NCBI GenBank assembly: GCA_934120645.1
Contig: CAKOUO010000004.1
Span: forward strand, 44,420-108,419
DNA from: an uncultured Clostridia bacterium
GTDB lineage: Bacteria > Bacillota > Clostridia > TANB77 > CAG-508
DNA length: 64,000 nucleotides
Direction: 5' to 3'
The notes under the pieces are model-generated. The model was not told where the DNA came from. It did no database searches and saw only the letters and a program-made list of their open reading frames with translations. Below are positions 9,433 through 19,966 of this stretch, piece after piece. Within the stretch, counting starts at the first letter, position 1. Each line of letters begins with the position of its first letter. Both the position numbers and the translations under genes were made by a program.

Positions 9433-11951
9433 ATGAAAAGACCGATTTTAATTGCAGTTATAGGATATATAGTAGGTATAATAGTGGGACTATACTTTAG
9501 TTTAAGTATAGTTCTTTTTTATATATTAATAATTGCAATATATAATTTATATAAAATACTTAGCAAAAATCATTTAAAAGATAAAAATAAAAGAATAAAA
9601 TTAATATCTTTTAAAAGATATTCTAGATATATCAAAATTAATTTTAATTCATATTTAATTATAATTTTTATTTTAAGTTCAATAGTTTCAAATACAATAG
9701 TAATATTAAAAAATAAACAATACCAAAAAATATATGATGAATTATCAAAAACAAATGAATTAACATTTGAGGGGATAATTACTGAAAATAAAGAAAAAAA
9801 GAAATATTATAATAGATATAAAATAAAGACAAAGTATAATAAAAGAACAATAAGTTTATATATTAATAGCAAAGAAGAATTAAATTATGGAGATAAAGTA
9901 TGTGTAATAGGAAAATATATAAAACCCAATATACAAAGAAATTATAAGGGGTTCGATTATTCTAAATATTTGAAACAATTAAAAATTTATGGAACAATCA
10001 AGTCAGAAAATTTACAAATAATAGATAAAAAGCAAGCAAATAAAATTTTTCAAATTTCAAATGAAATTACTCAAAAAGTGAAACAGAAAGTAAATTTAAT
10101 AATTCTGAGACAAGAGGCATCAATTTTATTAGGATTAATATTGGGAGATACTAGCGAAATAGATGAAGATATACAAGAAAACTTTAGGGATGCTAGTATG
10201 TCACATATTTTAGCTGTTTCAGGAATGCATGTTACATACTTACTTTTAGGAGTTAATCTCATTTTTAAGAAGATATTTGGAAAAAGAAAAACGAATATTT
10301 TTAGTATTATATTTTTAATATTTTATATGTTTTTAACAAATTTTTCTCCATCTATTACAAGAGCAGGAATTATGGGAATTCTAGTTTTAATATCAAAGAT
10401 AATATATCAGAAAAATGATATTATAACATCAATCTCTTTATCACTTATTATAATATTAATTTATAATCCATTTTTAATAGAAAATTTGGGTGTGCAGTTG
10501 TCATATGGTGGTGTATTAGGAATAATATCTTTTAATAGAATAATTTTACAAATATTTCAAGGAATAAAAATAAAAAATAAAGCATTAAAATATAGAATAA
10601 GCAAGAATACAAAAAAAGTTATAGGAAAGATATATGAAATTTTATCTGTTTCTATATCTGCTCAATTATGCATATTTCCAATTATATTATATCAAATGAA
10701 CACATTTAATCCATATTTTTTAATATCTAATTTTATTTTAAGTCTAGTAATAGGACCTATTGTTATACTTAATTTTTTATTTATTATTATTTTATTATTT
10801 AACACAAGCTTGGGAAGTTTATTATCAAAAGTTGTTATTTTTAGTATAAAGGTCTTATTAGAAATTTCGCAATTGTCAAAACTAAATTATTCAAAAATAT
10901 ATTTTGTAACACCAAGTTTAATTAGTCTTATAATTTATTATTTAATTATTTTTATATTTAAACAAATATATATAATTTATTCTGTAAAAAAACTAAATCA
11001 GACGCAAAAGAGATTTAGAAATATAATAGCATTATATAAATATAAATTTAACCAGAAAAAAGAAAGATATGTAATTATAATAATTCTTGTAATAATTTTT
11101 TTAATATTAATAAATTATATTCCAAAGAATTTAAAAATTTATTTTGTAGATGTTGGACAAGGGGATTCAACACTTATAGTAACTCCAACTAATAAAACAA
11201 TATTAATTGATGGAGGTGGTAATGAATTTTCGGATTTCGATGTTGGTAAAAATATATTATTACCATATATTTTAGATAGGGGGATAAATAAAATAGATTT
11301 TGTTTTTATAAGCCATTTTGATAGTGACCATGTTCGGTGGATTATTTTGTATTATAAAAGAATTAAAAATTGGAACTATAATTGTAGGGAAGCAATATGA
11401 AAATTATAAAAATTATGAAAAATTAAAGGAGATTGTAAGAGAAAAGAAAGTAAATATTAAAATAGTAGAAGCGGGGAATAGAATAAATATAGAAAAAGGA
11501 TTATATGTTGATGTAATATGGCCATGTCGGAGAAAATATGATATCTCAAAATGCGATTAATAATAATTCCTTGGTTTGTAAATTAGTTTATAAAAATTTT
11601 TCAATGCTGTTTACTGGTGATATTGAGAAAATAGCAGAAGAAGCAATTTTGACAAAATATTTAAAAAATTTAGGTGTTTTAAAATCAGATGTTTTAAAGG
11701 TTGGACATCATGGTTCAAAAACATCTTCAACTACTGAATTTATAAATGCTGTAAATCCTAAAAATGCAATAATTGGTGTAGGGGAAAACAATAAATTTGG
11801 ACATCCATCTGATAGTATAATTGAAAATTTTAAATCAAGGAATATTAAAATTTATAGAACAGATGAAATGGGGGAGATAATAATAAAAACAGATGGAAAT
11901 AGAAAAAAGATAGAAACAAGGCTAAAATGTATAAATAAAAAAAATCCGTAA
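9433..11951 (+). CDS. comEC: ComEC DNA-uptake channel, two +1 shifts at CGG
   Basis: Membrane channel for single-stranded DNA uptake. It has N-terminal TM helices, the OB-like DUF4131 region, the competence domain (SHILAVSGMHVTYLLLG near residue 260) and a C-terminal metallo-beta-lactamase-like domain (VDVGQGDS, SHFDSDH, HHGSKTSS). The zero frame meets CGG at 11335-11337 (codon 635). Skipping C11335 yields DHVGGL, the conserved metal motif. That second frame meets CGG at 11528-11530; skipping C11528 yields PCGENM and leads to TGDIEK and HHGS. With both shifts the product is 838 aa, normal for ComEC. Without them the nuclease-like domain is lost. Confidence 0.85.
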
Positions 11952-11981
11952 ATAATATAAAAAAGTTACGGAGGAAATTTT

Positions 11982-12596
11982 ATGAAAAGAAATTGGATAA
12001 TAATACTAATTATAGCAATTATATTAATTGGTATAATAGTTGGGATATTAATATATAAAAATGGAAATAAAAAGAGTTCTAATATAGTACAAAATAAAAT
12101 AAATCAAGTATCTGAAAAAGTAACAGATGAATGCACAGAAGAATGGAGTAAATTGAATGAAACTGCAAAAAAAGATATAGAAACAAATTCTTCAGAAGAA
12201 AAAATATCACCTAATTGTTTAATAACAATTAAAAAATATTATAAAGGATGTGGACATACAACAAATGAGTATTTGGATATTTCAAAAGAATTAGTAAATA
12301 AAACAAAGGAAGATTTACAAAAAAAATATGAAGGATATGAAATACAAGAATTCTCAAGTACAGGAGTTACTTTATATAAAGAGTATGACGGAGAATGCGG
12401 TGAACATTATGTTGTAAGAGAAGATAATGGTAAAATTTCAATATATAGAATTAATGAAAATAAAGAAGAAGAATTATATGAAAAGACAGAAATTTCAATA
12501 GATTATTTAACAGAAACGGATAAAATGAATATAAAGAATGGAATAAATGTAAATGGAAAGGAAAAACTAAACCAACTAATTGAAGATTTTGAATAA
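11982..12596 (+). CDS. Membrane-anchored BofC-like protein
   Basis: A 204-aa protein with one N-terminal TM helix (about 4-25) and an extracytoplasmic domain. The region from CGHTTNEYLDIS to CGEHYVVREDNGKISIY resembles the C-terminal domain of BofC-like proteins, which in sporulating bacteria modulate SpoIVB signalling. The assignment rests on the Cys/His pattern and is moderate. It has its own GGAGG site 30 nt after comEC. Confidence 0.6.
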   Translation: MKRNWIIILIIAIILIGIIVGILIYKNGNKKSSNIVQNKINQVSEKVTDECTEEWSKLNETAKKDIETNSSEEKISPNCLITIKKYYKGCGHTTNEYLDISKELVNKTKEDLQKKYEGYEIQEFSSTGVTLYKEYDGECGEHYVVREDNGKISIYRINENKEEELYEKTEISIDYLTETDKMNIKNGINVNGKEKLNQLIEDFE

Positions 12597-12631
12597 AAAA
12601 AAGTGAAGATTTATTTATCTTCACTTTTTTT
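12597..12631. terminator. Bidirectional terminator
   Basis: A 14-bp perfect stem (AAAAAAGTGAAGAT / ATCTTCACTTTTTT) between convergent genes. It overlaps the last codons of pgsA and works in both directions. Confidence 0.9.
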
Positions 12632-13225
12632 GTTTCTTTTTTTATTTTTAATTACAATATTTTGAGTTTCTTTTTCTAAATCACTTTTATCAATAAATCC
12701 ATCTTGATATAAGCATTTGATATACATAGTAAGAGAAAAGATGGTAGCTATTAAAGCAATACAATATAAAGTCATATCAATATAATTCCAAAATCCTGTA
12801 AGTTTAAATTGATTTATCATTAAAGAAATTACAATTGCAAAGTAGAATAATACAGTTGCTAGTTTTCCATACCATTTACTATAAACAACGACATTTTTTC
12901 CATAAAGGAAAGATGCACCAATAACCATAATTAATTCTTTTAAAATTACAATTATTAAAATCCAAATAGGAATAATTTTTACCATAACTAAAGATGCAAG
13001 CACAAAGATTTGTGTTAATTTATCTGCTAGTGGATCCATTAATTTTCCAAAATTTGAAATAAAATTGAATTTTCTAGCAATAAATCCATCTAGAATATCA
13101 GTTATACCTGATATTGTAAAGAATATAAATCCTAAAAGATAATTTCCTGTAAAAATATAATATAAAATAATTGGTATAAATATAAATCTTAATATTGTTA
13201 ATATATTTGGTATATGTTTAAACAT
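12611..13225 (-). CDS. pgsA: CDP-diacylglycerol glycerol-3-phosphate phosphatidyltransferase
   Basis: Integral membrane CDP-alcohol phosphatidyltransferase (204 aa) making phosphatidylglycerol phosphate, the first committed step to phosphatidylglycerol. The family motif DG-x2-AR-x8-G-x3-D-x3-D is complete (DGFIARKFN...GKLMDPLAD near residue 45). There are about five TM segments and a basic, soluble C-terminal tail. It lies 23 bp downstream of clpE on the same strand. Confidence 0.92.
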   Translation of the reverse strand: MFKHIPNILTILRFIFIPIILYYIFTGNYLLGFIFFTISGITDILDGFIARKFNFISNFGKLMDPLADKLTQIFVLASLVMVKIIPIWILIIVILKELIMVIGASFLYGKNVVVYSKWYGKLATVLFYFAIVISLMINQFKLTGFWNYIDMTLYCIALIATIFSLTMYIKCLYQDGFIDKSDLEKETQNIVIKNKKRNKKSEDK

Positions 13226-13248
13226 TTTTTTCTCCTTATAACAGTTTG

Positions 13249-15624
13249 TTAAATAATTTCAAAATTTAATTCATCATTTTTTAAATCTACTTTTATAGTA
13301 TCACCATTTTTTATTTCATTTCTTAATATCTTTTCTGATATTTCATCTTCTATATATCTTTGGATTGCTCTTCTTAAAGGCCTTGCTCCAAATTTTATAT
13401 TTGTTCCTTTATCTAATATATATTGTTTTGCAGATTCTGTTATTTCAAAAGAAATATCTTTTTGTTTTAAAGCTTTTACAGTATCATTTAGCATTAAATC
13501 TACAATTTGTAATAATTCATTTTTTTGTAAAGAATCAAATACAATAATTTCATCTATTCTGTTTAAAAACTCAGGTCTAAATACTTCTTTTAAACTATCT
13601 TCAATTTTACTTTTATCAATTGTTTGTTTTCCAAATCCAATTGAATTATTGTTTAAATTTGAACCAGCATTTGAAGTCATTATTATTATAGTATTTGCAA
13701 AGCTTACAGTGTTACCTTGAGAATCTGTAAGTTTTCCATCATCTAGAACTTGTAATAATATATTAAATACATCTGGATGTGCTTTTTCAATTTCGTCTAA
13801 AAGAATTATAGAGTAAGGTTTTCTTTTAACTTTTTCTGTTAATTGACCAGCATCATCATATCCAACATATCCTGGAGGGGCACCTATTAATTTAGAAGTA
13901 GAATGGCTTTCCATATATTCTGACATATCTATTCTAATTAAAGCATCCTCAGAACCAAACATTTCATAAGCAAGTGATTTTGCTAGTTCTGTTTTTCCCA
14001 CACCAGTTGGTCCAACAAATATAAATGATGGTGGTCTTTTTTCATTTTGAAGTCCTGCTCTATTTCTTCTAATTGCACGTGATACACTATTTACGGCTGC
14101 TTCTTGACCAATTACTCTTTTATGAAGATTTGTTTCTAAATTTAATAATTTTTGTGTTTCAGCTTCTGTTATTTTTTTAACAGGTATTTTAGTCCAACTT
14201 TCAATTACAGTTGCAATATCTTGAATAGTAAGAACTTTTGGCTTCATTTTTTTATTAATTTTATCAATTTCTTCTATTAGTTGGCATTCTTTTGTTTTTA
14301 AATCAGCTGCTTTTTGATAATCTTCAGTTGTATCTGCTTGAGCAACTTCTTCTTTTTGAGATTGAACATTTTTTAATTCTTGTCTTAATATTTCTAATTT
14401 ATATAAATCTTTATTTTCAAGATTTATTCTAGAACATGCTTCGTCAAGTATATCAATAGCTTTATCTGGTAAAAATCTATCATGAATATATTTCTCTGAC
14501 ATAATAACAGTTTGTTTAATTACATCTGTTGATATTTTTACTTTGTGATATTCTTCATAATATTTTTTTATTCCTTCAAGGATTCCAATTGAATCTTCAA
14601 TATTAGGTTCTTCAACTAAAACTTGTTGAAATCTTCTTTCTAAAGCAGGGTCTTTTTCAATATATTTTCTATATTCTGTTAAAGTTGTAGTTCCTATTAA
14701 TTGAATTTCACCATTAGATAAAGCTGGTTTTAAAATATTAGCAGCATTCATAGAATGTTCGCCATCACCGGCACCAATAATGTTATGAATTTCATCAATT
14801 ACTAAGATAATGTTTCCATATTCTTTACATTCATCTATAATGCCTTTCATTCTAGACTCAAATTGACCTCTAAATTGTGTACCTGCTATAACAGATGTCA
14901 TATCTAGAAGGTAAACTTCTTTATTTAAAAGTTTAGCTGGAACATTTTGGTTAGCAATTTTTATAGCTAAACCTTGTGCTATTGCTGTTTTTCCAACTCC
15001 TGGTTCACCAATAAGACAAGGGTTGTTTTTAGAACGTCTATTTAAAATTTGTATAATTCTTTGAATTTCTTTATCTCGTCCAACAACAATATCTAATTCA
15101 TTGTTTTTGGCTTTATTTGTTAAATTAGTTCCATATGTGTCCAAAAATTTTTTCTTTTTGTTTTGTTTTTGATTTCTTTTCTTTTCAACTTTAATTGTTT
15201 TTTTACTTTCAGATTGAGCTTCTTCTTTTGATTCATCATCATTTTTTGGATGTACCATATTAGAAAATATAGAACCTAATGGGATTGCAGCTCCTGCAAA
15301 TCTTGGCTTTTCTTCGTCATCATATTCGTCACCATTTTCATCTTCTATATTTCCAAAAGTAATCGCACCTTCAATATTATCAAGATTGTTAATATCTAAG
15401 TTTTCAGCTAAATCTTTAAATATAGATTCTAGTTGTTTATTCATATCATTTAGATTGATTTTATCTTTTGATAAAAGGTCTTGTTGCTTTGAAAGAACTT
15501 CCATTGGATTTATACCTTTTTTCTTGGCACAATCATAGCATAATCCTTCCATTGTATTTTTTCCGTTATCTATTTTTTCATAAAAAAGTATTGCTGGGTT
15601 TTTCTTGCATTCTGAACATATCAT
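13249..15624 (-). CDS. clpE: ClpE-type AAA+ unfoldase with zinc finger
   Basis: Hsp100 ATPase (791 aa) that unfolds substrates for ClpP. The N-terminal zinc finger has CSEC at residues 3-6 and CYDC at about 29-32, as in ClpE and McsA, and the double Clp_N repeat of ClpC is absent. Two AAA domains follow: GEPGVGKT near 205, and GPTGVGKTEL near 535 with ClpB-D2. A coiled-coil and UVR-like linker lies around 405-455. No ctsR, mcsA or mcsB lies beside it, so its control may differ from the usual CtsR operon. Confidence 0.9.
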   Translation of the reverse strand: MICSECKKNPAILFYEKIDNGKNTMEGLCYDCAKKKGINPMEVLSKQQDLLSKDKINLNDMNKQLESIFKDLAENLDINNLDNIEGAITFGNIEDENGDEYDDEEKPRFAGAAIPLGSIFSNMVHPKNDDESKEEAQSESKKTIKVEKKRNQKQNKKKKFLDTYGTNLTNKAKNNELDIVVGRDKEIQRIIQILNRRSKNNPCLIGEPGVGKTAIAQGLAIKIANQNVPAKLLNKEVYLLDMTSVIAGTQFRGQFESRMKGIIDECKEYGNIILVIDEIHNIIGAGDGEHSMNAANILKPALSNGEIQLIGTTTLTEYRKYIEKDPALERRFQQVLVEEPNIEDSIGILEGIKKYYEEYHKVKISTDVIKQTVIMSEKYIHDRFLPDKAIDILDEACSRINLENKDLYKLEILRQELKNVQSQKEEVAQADTTEDYQKAADLKTKECQLIEEIDKINKKMKPKVLTIQDIATVIESWTKIPVKKITEAETQKLLNLETNLHKRVIGQEAAVNSVSRAIRRNRAGLQNEKRPPSFIFVGPTGVGKTELAKSLAYEMFGSEDALIRIDMSEYMESHSTSKLIGAPPGYVGYDDAGQLTEKVKRKPYSIILLDEIEKAHPDVFNILLQVLDDGKLTDSQGNTVSFANTIIIMTSNAGSNLNNNSIGFGKQTIDKSKIEDSLKEVFRPEFLNRIDEIIVFDSLQKNELLQIVDLMLNDTVKALKQKDISFEITESAKQYILDKGTNIKFGARPLRRAIQRYIEDEISEKILRNEIKNGDTIKVDLKNDELNFEII

Positions 15625-15665
15625 AACTTTCTATTTCCTCATTTCTAAATAAATTAATATTATAT

Positions 15666-15694
15666 ATAATAACTCAAAACTATAAAATAGTCAA
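15666..15694 (-). promoter_or_regulatory. Promoter of clpE
   Basis: On the minus strand, TTGACT, a 17-bp spacer and TATTAT lie about 45 bp upstream of the clpE start. Confidence 0.6.
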
Positions 15695-15796
15695 TAAATT
15701 TATGATGAACAATTGACTTAACTTTATTTATATATATTCATAATTAAAAAAATTATAAATAAAGTATATAATAGAGAATAAAAAATAAAATAAATT

Positions 15797-15830
15797 GTAA
15801 AAAAGTTAGAAACATGATAGTTCCTAACTT
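15797..15830 (-). terminator. Terminator of htrA
   Basis: An 11-bp stem (AAGTTAGGAAC / GTTTCTAACTT on the minus strand, one G-U pair) followed by T residues. The mismatch pairs only in the minus-strand RNA, which indicates direction. Confidence 0.75.
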
Positions 15831-15942
15831 CTTTTGAAAATAAAAGGGGATGTTTTTATATTTAAGTCAGATAACTTTCTGACTATGCTTGTATTATAAT
15901 AATTAAATTTGTCCATTGTGTGAATTAAAAGTGAAAATTTAA

Positions 15943-17199
15943 TTAAGGTTGTTCACCTAATGTTACAGTAATTTCTTTTTCATTTCCATCTCTGTTTACT
16001 TTTAGTTTTATTTGATCACCTATTTTATGAGAATTTTTAATTTCATTTAATTCATCCATTTTTGTTATTTTTTTACCTTCTACTTCTACGATAACATCAC
16101 CAGCCTTTAAACCAGCTTTTTCAGCTGCTGAAAAGTCATCAACAGATTTTATATATACACCAACAACTAAATTATATGTTTTTGCTCGTGTTTCATCTAA
16201 GTCAATACCAGATATACCTATATAAGGTCTTTTTACTTTGTTGTATTGTATTAATTGTGAAGTGACATCTGTTGTTAAATTAATTGGAATAGCAAAACCT
16301 ATACCTTCTATACCTGTACCAGATAATTTTAAAGTATTAATTCCAATTACTTTTCCTTCACTATTTACTAATGCACCACCACTGTTACCAGAGTTTATAG
16401 CGGCATCGGTTTGAATACAAGTATAAGTTTTTCCGTCTGAATCAGTAATTTTTCTATTAACAGCACTGACAATACCAGTAGTTACAGTACTATTCATGTT
16501 AACAGGATTTCCAACAGCCATTGCAAATTCACCGACTTTTACAGAATCAGAATCAGCAAATTCAGCAGCAGTTAAACCACTTTTATCAATTTTTATAACA
16601 GCTAAATCTGTTTGCTCATCTTGACCAACAATTTTTGCTTCATATTCAGTTTCATCATTAAATAAGGTAACTGTTACTTTTCCGGCATCTGTAATTTGAT
16701 AATAAGAATTTGAATCAGTACTACTAGATGAAGATACAACATGATTATTTGTTAATATATATCCATCTTCACTAATTATAATACCAGAGCCAGAAGCTGT
16801 AGCTGTTGATGAACTATTTCTTCCAAAGAAAGATGAAGTATTAACTGTATATTCAATTTTAATACCTACAATAGAAGGTAAAATTTTATTTGCTGCATAT
16901 ACTGCTGTATCTGAATAGTTACTTAATGAAGTTTGAGTTACATATCCAGTAGAGTTTGATGAGTTATTATTAGATGTACTTATATTTGATGATGTGTTGT
17001 TTATTAATTTTGATTTAATAGAAGGAACACCAAAACATGTTCCAATAACAACAGAACATCCAACTATACCACTAAAAAATGGTAGTAGAACACTTTTTCC
17101 AAATCCAGATGTGTTTTTATTTTTTCCATTTTCATATGTTGTTTTTCCATTTACAGGGATAGCTGTAAACTTGACATTTTTCTTTTCATTTTCTTCCAT
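15943..17199 (-). CDS. htrA: HtrA/DegP-like membrane serine protease with PDZ domain
   Basis: Envelope quality-control protease (418 aa). It has a cytoplasmic N-terminus, a TM helix near residues 32-55, a Ser/Asn-rich linker, a trypsin-like domain and a C-terminal PDZ domain (about 325-415). The catalytic triad is visible: His in TNNHVV, Asp in DLAVIKID, Ser in GNSGGALV. A GGAGG site precedes the ATG. It is monocistronic, with its own terminator downstream. Confidence 0.94.
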   Translation of the reverse strand: MEENEKKNVKFTAIPVNGKTTYENGKNKNTSGFGKSVLLPFFSGIVGCSVVIGTCFGVPSIKSKLINNTSSNISTSNNNSSNSTGYVTQTSLSNYSDTAVYAANKILPSIVGIKIEYTVNTSSFFGRNSSSTATASGSGIIISEDGYILTNNHVVSSSSSTDSNSYYQITDAGKVTVTLFNDETEYEAKIVGQDEQTDLAVIKIDKSGLTAAEFADSDSVKVGEFAMAVGNPVNMNSTVTTGIVSAVNRKITDSDGKTYTCIQTDAAINSGNSGGALVNSEGKVIGINTLKLSGTGIEGIGFAIPINLTTDVTSQLIQYNKVKRPYIGISGIDLDETRAKTYNLVVGVYIKSVDDFSAAEKAGLKAGDVIVEVEGKKITKMDELNEIKNSHKIGDQIKLKVNRDGNEKEITVTLGEQP

Positions 17200-17338
17200 T
17201 TATATGTCCTCCTAAATATTTATTTATGATTTTATCATATCCTAATTATATAGTATAATACAAGATTTTTGTGAAATTTTTGTGAAAAAAATGTAAAAGA
17301 TAAATGATAAAATTTTATTAAAATAAAGTTAGTAAAAC

Positions 17339-17367
17339 TTGAAAATGAGTTTATGAATTGATATAAT
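17339..17367 (+). promoter_or_regulatory. Promoter of the pilin-like gene
   Basis: TTGAAA, a 17-bp spacer and TATAAT, 25 bp upstream of the ATG at 17393. Confidence 0.75.
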
Positions 17368-17392
17368 AATGTCAAAAAAGTGGAGGAAAAAA

Positions 17393-17938
17393 ATGAAGAA
17401 TAATAAAGGAATATCATTAACAACTTTAGTAATTACAATAGTTGTTTTACTTATACTGGCAGGAATATCAATACAAACAGGAAGTAAAGCAATAACAAGT
17501 TCTAAATTGGAAAATATAAAAACAAATATGTTATTAGTAAAAGTAAAAGCAAAAGAATATACTGAAAATGCAAACTTTAAACTAGGTACAAGTATAGATT
17601 CTTTATCTGAAGAAGAAAAAAGTAGTAGAATAGAGCAAGCAAGAAATGAATTAGTTGGAGAAGAAATAAAAGATGGAAATATTTTTTCTAATAATGTTAA
17701 TATAACAACTGAAAACATATTATCAGATAATTCAAACTATATATATTACTATAAATTGTCAAAAGATAATTTAGAAAGTATGGGATTGAAAGATTTGAAA
17801 TCAAGTGAAAAAGATGGATGGTATATTATTAAATATGATATAAAAAATGTGCAAGTAGAAATTTATAATACAGTAGGATTTGAAAATGATGGAAATAAAA
17901 CATATTCATTAAGTGAAATAGAACAAATAAGATTATAA
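17393..17938 (+). CDS. Type IV pilin-like prepilin
   Basis: A 181-aa protein with a class III prepilin signature: a short basic leader NNKG, then ISLTTLVITIVVLLILAGIS as the single hydrophobic helix. The usual Glu at mature position 5 is replaced by Thr, as in many Clostridial pseudopilins of this type. The remaining domain is soluble and of unknown role. ATG 17393 follows a GGAGG site. No pilus assembly genes are in the window. It lies 12 nt upstream of rnhB. Confidence 0.75.
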   Translation: MKNNKGISLTTLVITIVVLLILAGISIQTGSKAITSSKLENIKTNMLLVKVKAKEYTENANFKLGTSIDSLSEEEKSSRIEQARNELVGEEIKDGNIFSNNVNITTENILSDNSNYIYYYKLSKDNLESMGLKDLKSSEKDGWYIIKYDIKNVQVEIYNTVGFENDGNKTYSLSEIEQIRL

Positions 17939-17950
17939 AAGGAATAAAAA

Positions 17951-18577
17951 ATGAAAGAAAAAGAACTAGAAAGATTAACAAATTTAAAACAAATAGAAAA
18001 ACAATTACATGAAAAAGGATTTAATTCAATATGTGGCATAGATGAGGCTGGTAGAGGGCCTTTGGCAGGACCTGTTGTTGTTGCAGGTGTTATTATGCCA
18101 AAAGATTCTATGATTGAAGGAGTAAATGATTCTAAAAAAGTTTCTGAAAAGAAAAGAGAATTATTATACGATAAAATAATAGAAGAGGCAATTAGTTATT
18201 CTGTAGCTATAATAGGACAAGATGTAATAGATGAAATTAATATTTTAAATGCAACCAAACAAGGAGTTACAAGTGTTGTAAAAGGACTTGATGTAAGACC
18301 AGACTTGATTATTATAGATGCACTTCAACATATAGATACAGACGGAGTACCTTATGAATCTATTATAAAAGGTGATGCAAAGTGCTATTCAATAGGAGCA
18401 GCTTCAATTATTGCCAAAGTTACAAGGGATAGAATTATGAGAGAATGGGATAGTGTGTATCCTCAATATGGCTTTGCACAACATAAAGGATATGGAACAG
18501 CAAAGCACATTGCAGCTATTAAAGAATATGGATTATGTCCTATACACAGAAGAAGTTTTACAGGACATTTTATTTAG
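17951..18577 (+). CDS. rnhB: Ribonuclease HII
   Basis: Cytoplasmic endonuclease cutting the RNA strand of RNA-DNA hybrids and single ribonucleotides in DNA (208 aa). The active-site motif CGIDEAGRGPLAGPVV gives the Asp-Glu pair. A third Asp is in LIIDAL, and KVTRDRIM and HKGYGT are also family signatures. It ends 8 nt before the next gene, suggesting an operon with the phosphorylase. Confidence 0.96.
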   Translation: MKEKELERLTNLKQIEKQLHEKGFNSICGIDEAGRGPLAGPVVVAGVIMPKDSMIEGVNDSKKVSEKKRELLYDKIIEEAISYSVAIIGQDVIDEINILNATKQGVTSVVKGLDVRPDLIIIDALQHIDTDGVPYESIIKGDAKCYSIGAASIIAKVTRDRIMREWDSVYPQYGFAQHKGYGTAKHIAAIKEYGLCPIHRRSFTGHFI

Positions 18578-18585
18578 GAGAGAAT

Positions 18586-19893
18586 ATGAATATTTTAGAA
18601 ATAATTGAAAAAAAGAGAGATGGACAAGAATTAAGCAAAAAAGAAATAGAATACTTTGTTAATGGATATGTAAGTGGCGAGGTAGCTGATTATCAAGCTG
18701 CAGCTTTAGTAATGGCAATATTTTTAAATGGAATGACAAAACAAGAAACAACAAATTTAACACTAAGTATGGCAAATTCAGGAGAAATATTAGATTTAAC
18801 AAATTTAAACAAAACAATAGTAGATAAACATTCAACAGGAGGAGTTGGAGATAAAGTATCAATATGTTTATTACCATTAGTAGCATCACTTGGTGTACCA
18901 GTTGCTAAAATGTCTGGAAGAGGATTAGGGTTTACAGGTGGAACAGTTGATAAATTAGAATCAATACCAGGTTATAAAACTAATATAGATATTCACAGTT
19001 TTGTAAAAAATGTGGAAAACATTGGTATAAGCATGATATCACAGACAATGAATTTAGCACCAGCTGATAAAAAATTATATGCTTTAAGAGATAGTATATC
19101 TTGTGTTGAAAGTATTCCACTTATAGCTTCAAGTATAATGAGTAAAAAAATTGCTAGTGGAGCAGATAAGATAGTATTAGATGTGACTGTAGGTAAAGGT
19201 GCTTTTATGAAAACTCTTAATAAGGCAGAGATTCTTGCAAATGAAATGATTGAAATAGGAAAATTAGCCAACAGACAAACAGTATGTATTTTAACAAATA
19301 TGGAGGAACCTTTGGGACATGCTGTTGGAAATAACCTAGAAGTAATAGAAGCAATTAAATTTTTAAAAGGGGATATGCCAGAGGACTTAAAAGATGTTGT
19401 TTTTGAGCTAGGTGCATATATGATAAAACTAGCAGGTGTAAATGAGGATTTACAAGAAAATAAAAAAATGATGTTAGATAATATAAAAAATGGAAGAGCT
19501 TTTGAAAAGTTTAAAGAATTAGTTAAAAATCAATCTGGAGATATTACATATTTAGATGATGTTGAAAAATTTGATAAAGCAAAATTTATAGAACCTATTA
19601 TTGCTAAAAGTGAAGGGTATATACAAGAGATTAATGCAGAAGATATAGGAAAAGTTGCATGTGGTTTAGGTGCAGGTAGAATAAAAAAAGAAGATAATAT
19701 AGATTATTCAGTGGGAATAGTACTAAATAAAAAAGTTTCAGATTTTGTTTTAAAAGGTGATGTGTTGGGATTTGTTTATGCTAATAATATGGATAAATTA
19801 GAAGTTGCAAAAAGAGAGTTGGAAAGCATTATAAAAATTTCAGATAAAAAAATAGAAAAGTTACCTGTGATATTTGAGATAATAGATAAATAA
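18586..19893 (+). CDS. pdp: Pyrimidine-nucleoside (thymidine) phosphorylase
   Basis: Glycosyltransferase of the DeoA/Pdp family (436 aa) that phosphorolyses uridine or thymidine in salvage. The phosphate-binding KHSTGGVGDK lies near residue 81, with KMSGRGLGFTGGT and KLESIPG following; the C-terminal domain is complete. The start at 18586 has GGAGAG upstream. Whether uridine is accepted as in Pdp, or only deoxynucleosides as in DeoA, cannot be told here. Confidence 0.92.
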   Translation: MNILEIIEKKRDGQELSKKEIEYFVNGYVSGEVADYQAAALVMAIFLNGMTKQETTNLTLSMANSGEILDLTNLNKTIVDKHSTGGVGDKVSICLLPLVASLGVPVAKMSGRGLGFTGGTVDKLESIPGYKTNIDIHSFVKNVENIGISMISQTMNLAPADKKLYALRDSISCVESIPLIASSIMSKKIASGADKIVLDVTVGKGAFMKTLNKAEILANEMIEIGKLANRQTVCILTNMEEPLGHAVGNNLEVIEAIKFLKGDMPEDLKDVVFELGAYMIKLAGVNEDLQENKKMMLDNIKNGRAFEKFKELVKNQSGDITYLDDVEKFDKAKFIEPIIAKSEGYIQEINAEDIGKVACGLGAGRIKKEDNIDYSVGIVLNKKVSDFVLKGDVLGFVYANNMDKLEVAKRELESIIKISDKKIEKLPVIFEIIDK

Positions 19894-19907
19894 AAGAGAA
19901 AATTATG

Positions 19908-19937
19908 TTGAAATTATAGTAAAAAAAGTGTTATAAT
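19908..19937 (+). promoter_or_regulatory. Promoter of the DUF4044-like/cdaA operon
   Basis: TTGAAA, an 18-bp spacer and TATAAT, 30 bp upstream of the small gene at 19967. Confidence 0.7.
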
Positions 19938-19966
19938 AATTATAGAATTTTTATGGAGGTAATAAC

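Larger units (their letters stand above)
15625..15942. other. Intergenic region between htrA and clpE
   Basis: About 320 bp without a gene. It holds the htrA terminator and a clpE promoter. I see no CtsR-type direct heptamer repeat and no HrcA CIRCE element. The remainder is plain AT-rich sequence. Confidence 0.7.

Noticed and set aside
11335..11337. Homopolymer sequencing errors as cause of the frame breaks
   Set aside because: None of the five sites is a homopolymer, and each involves one extra C before GG. A systematic non-homopolymer artefact is kept as an alternative, but random errors do not fit.
15625..15800. CtsR or CIRCE operator ahead of clpE
   Set aside because: No tandem heptanucleotide or CIRCE inverted repeat found by eye; only a plausible sigma-A promoter.
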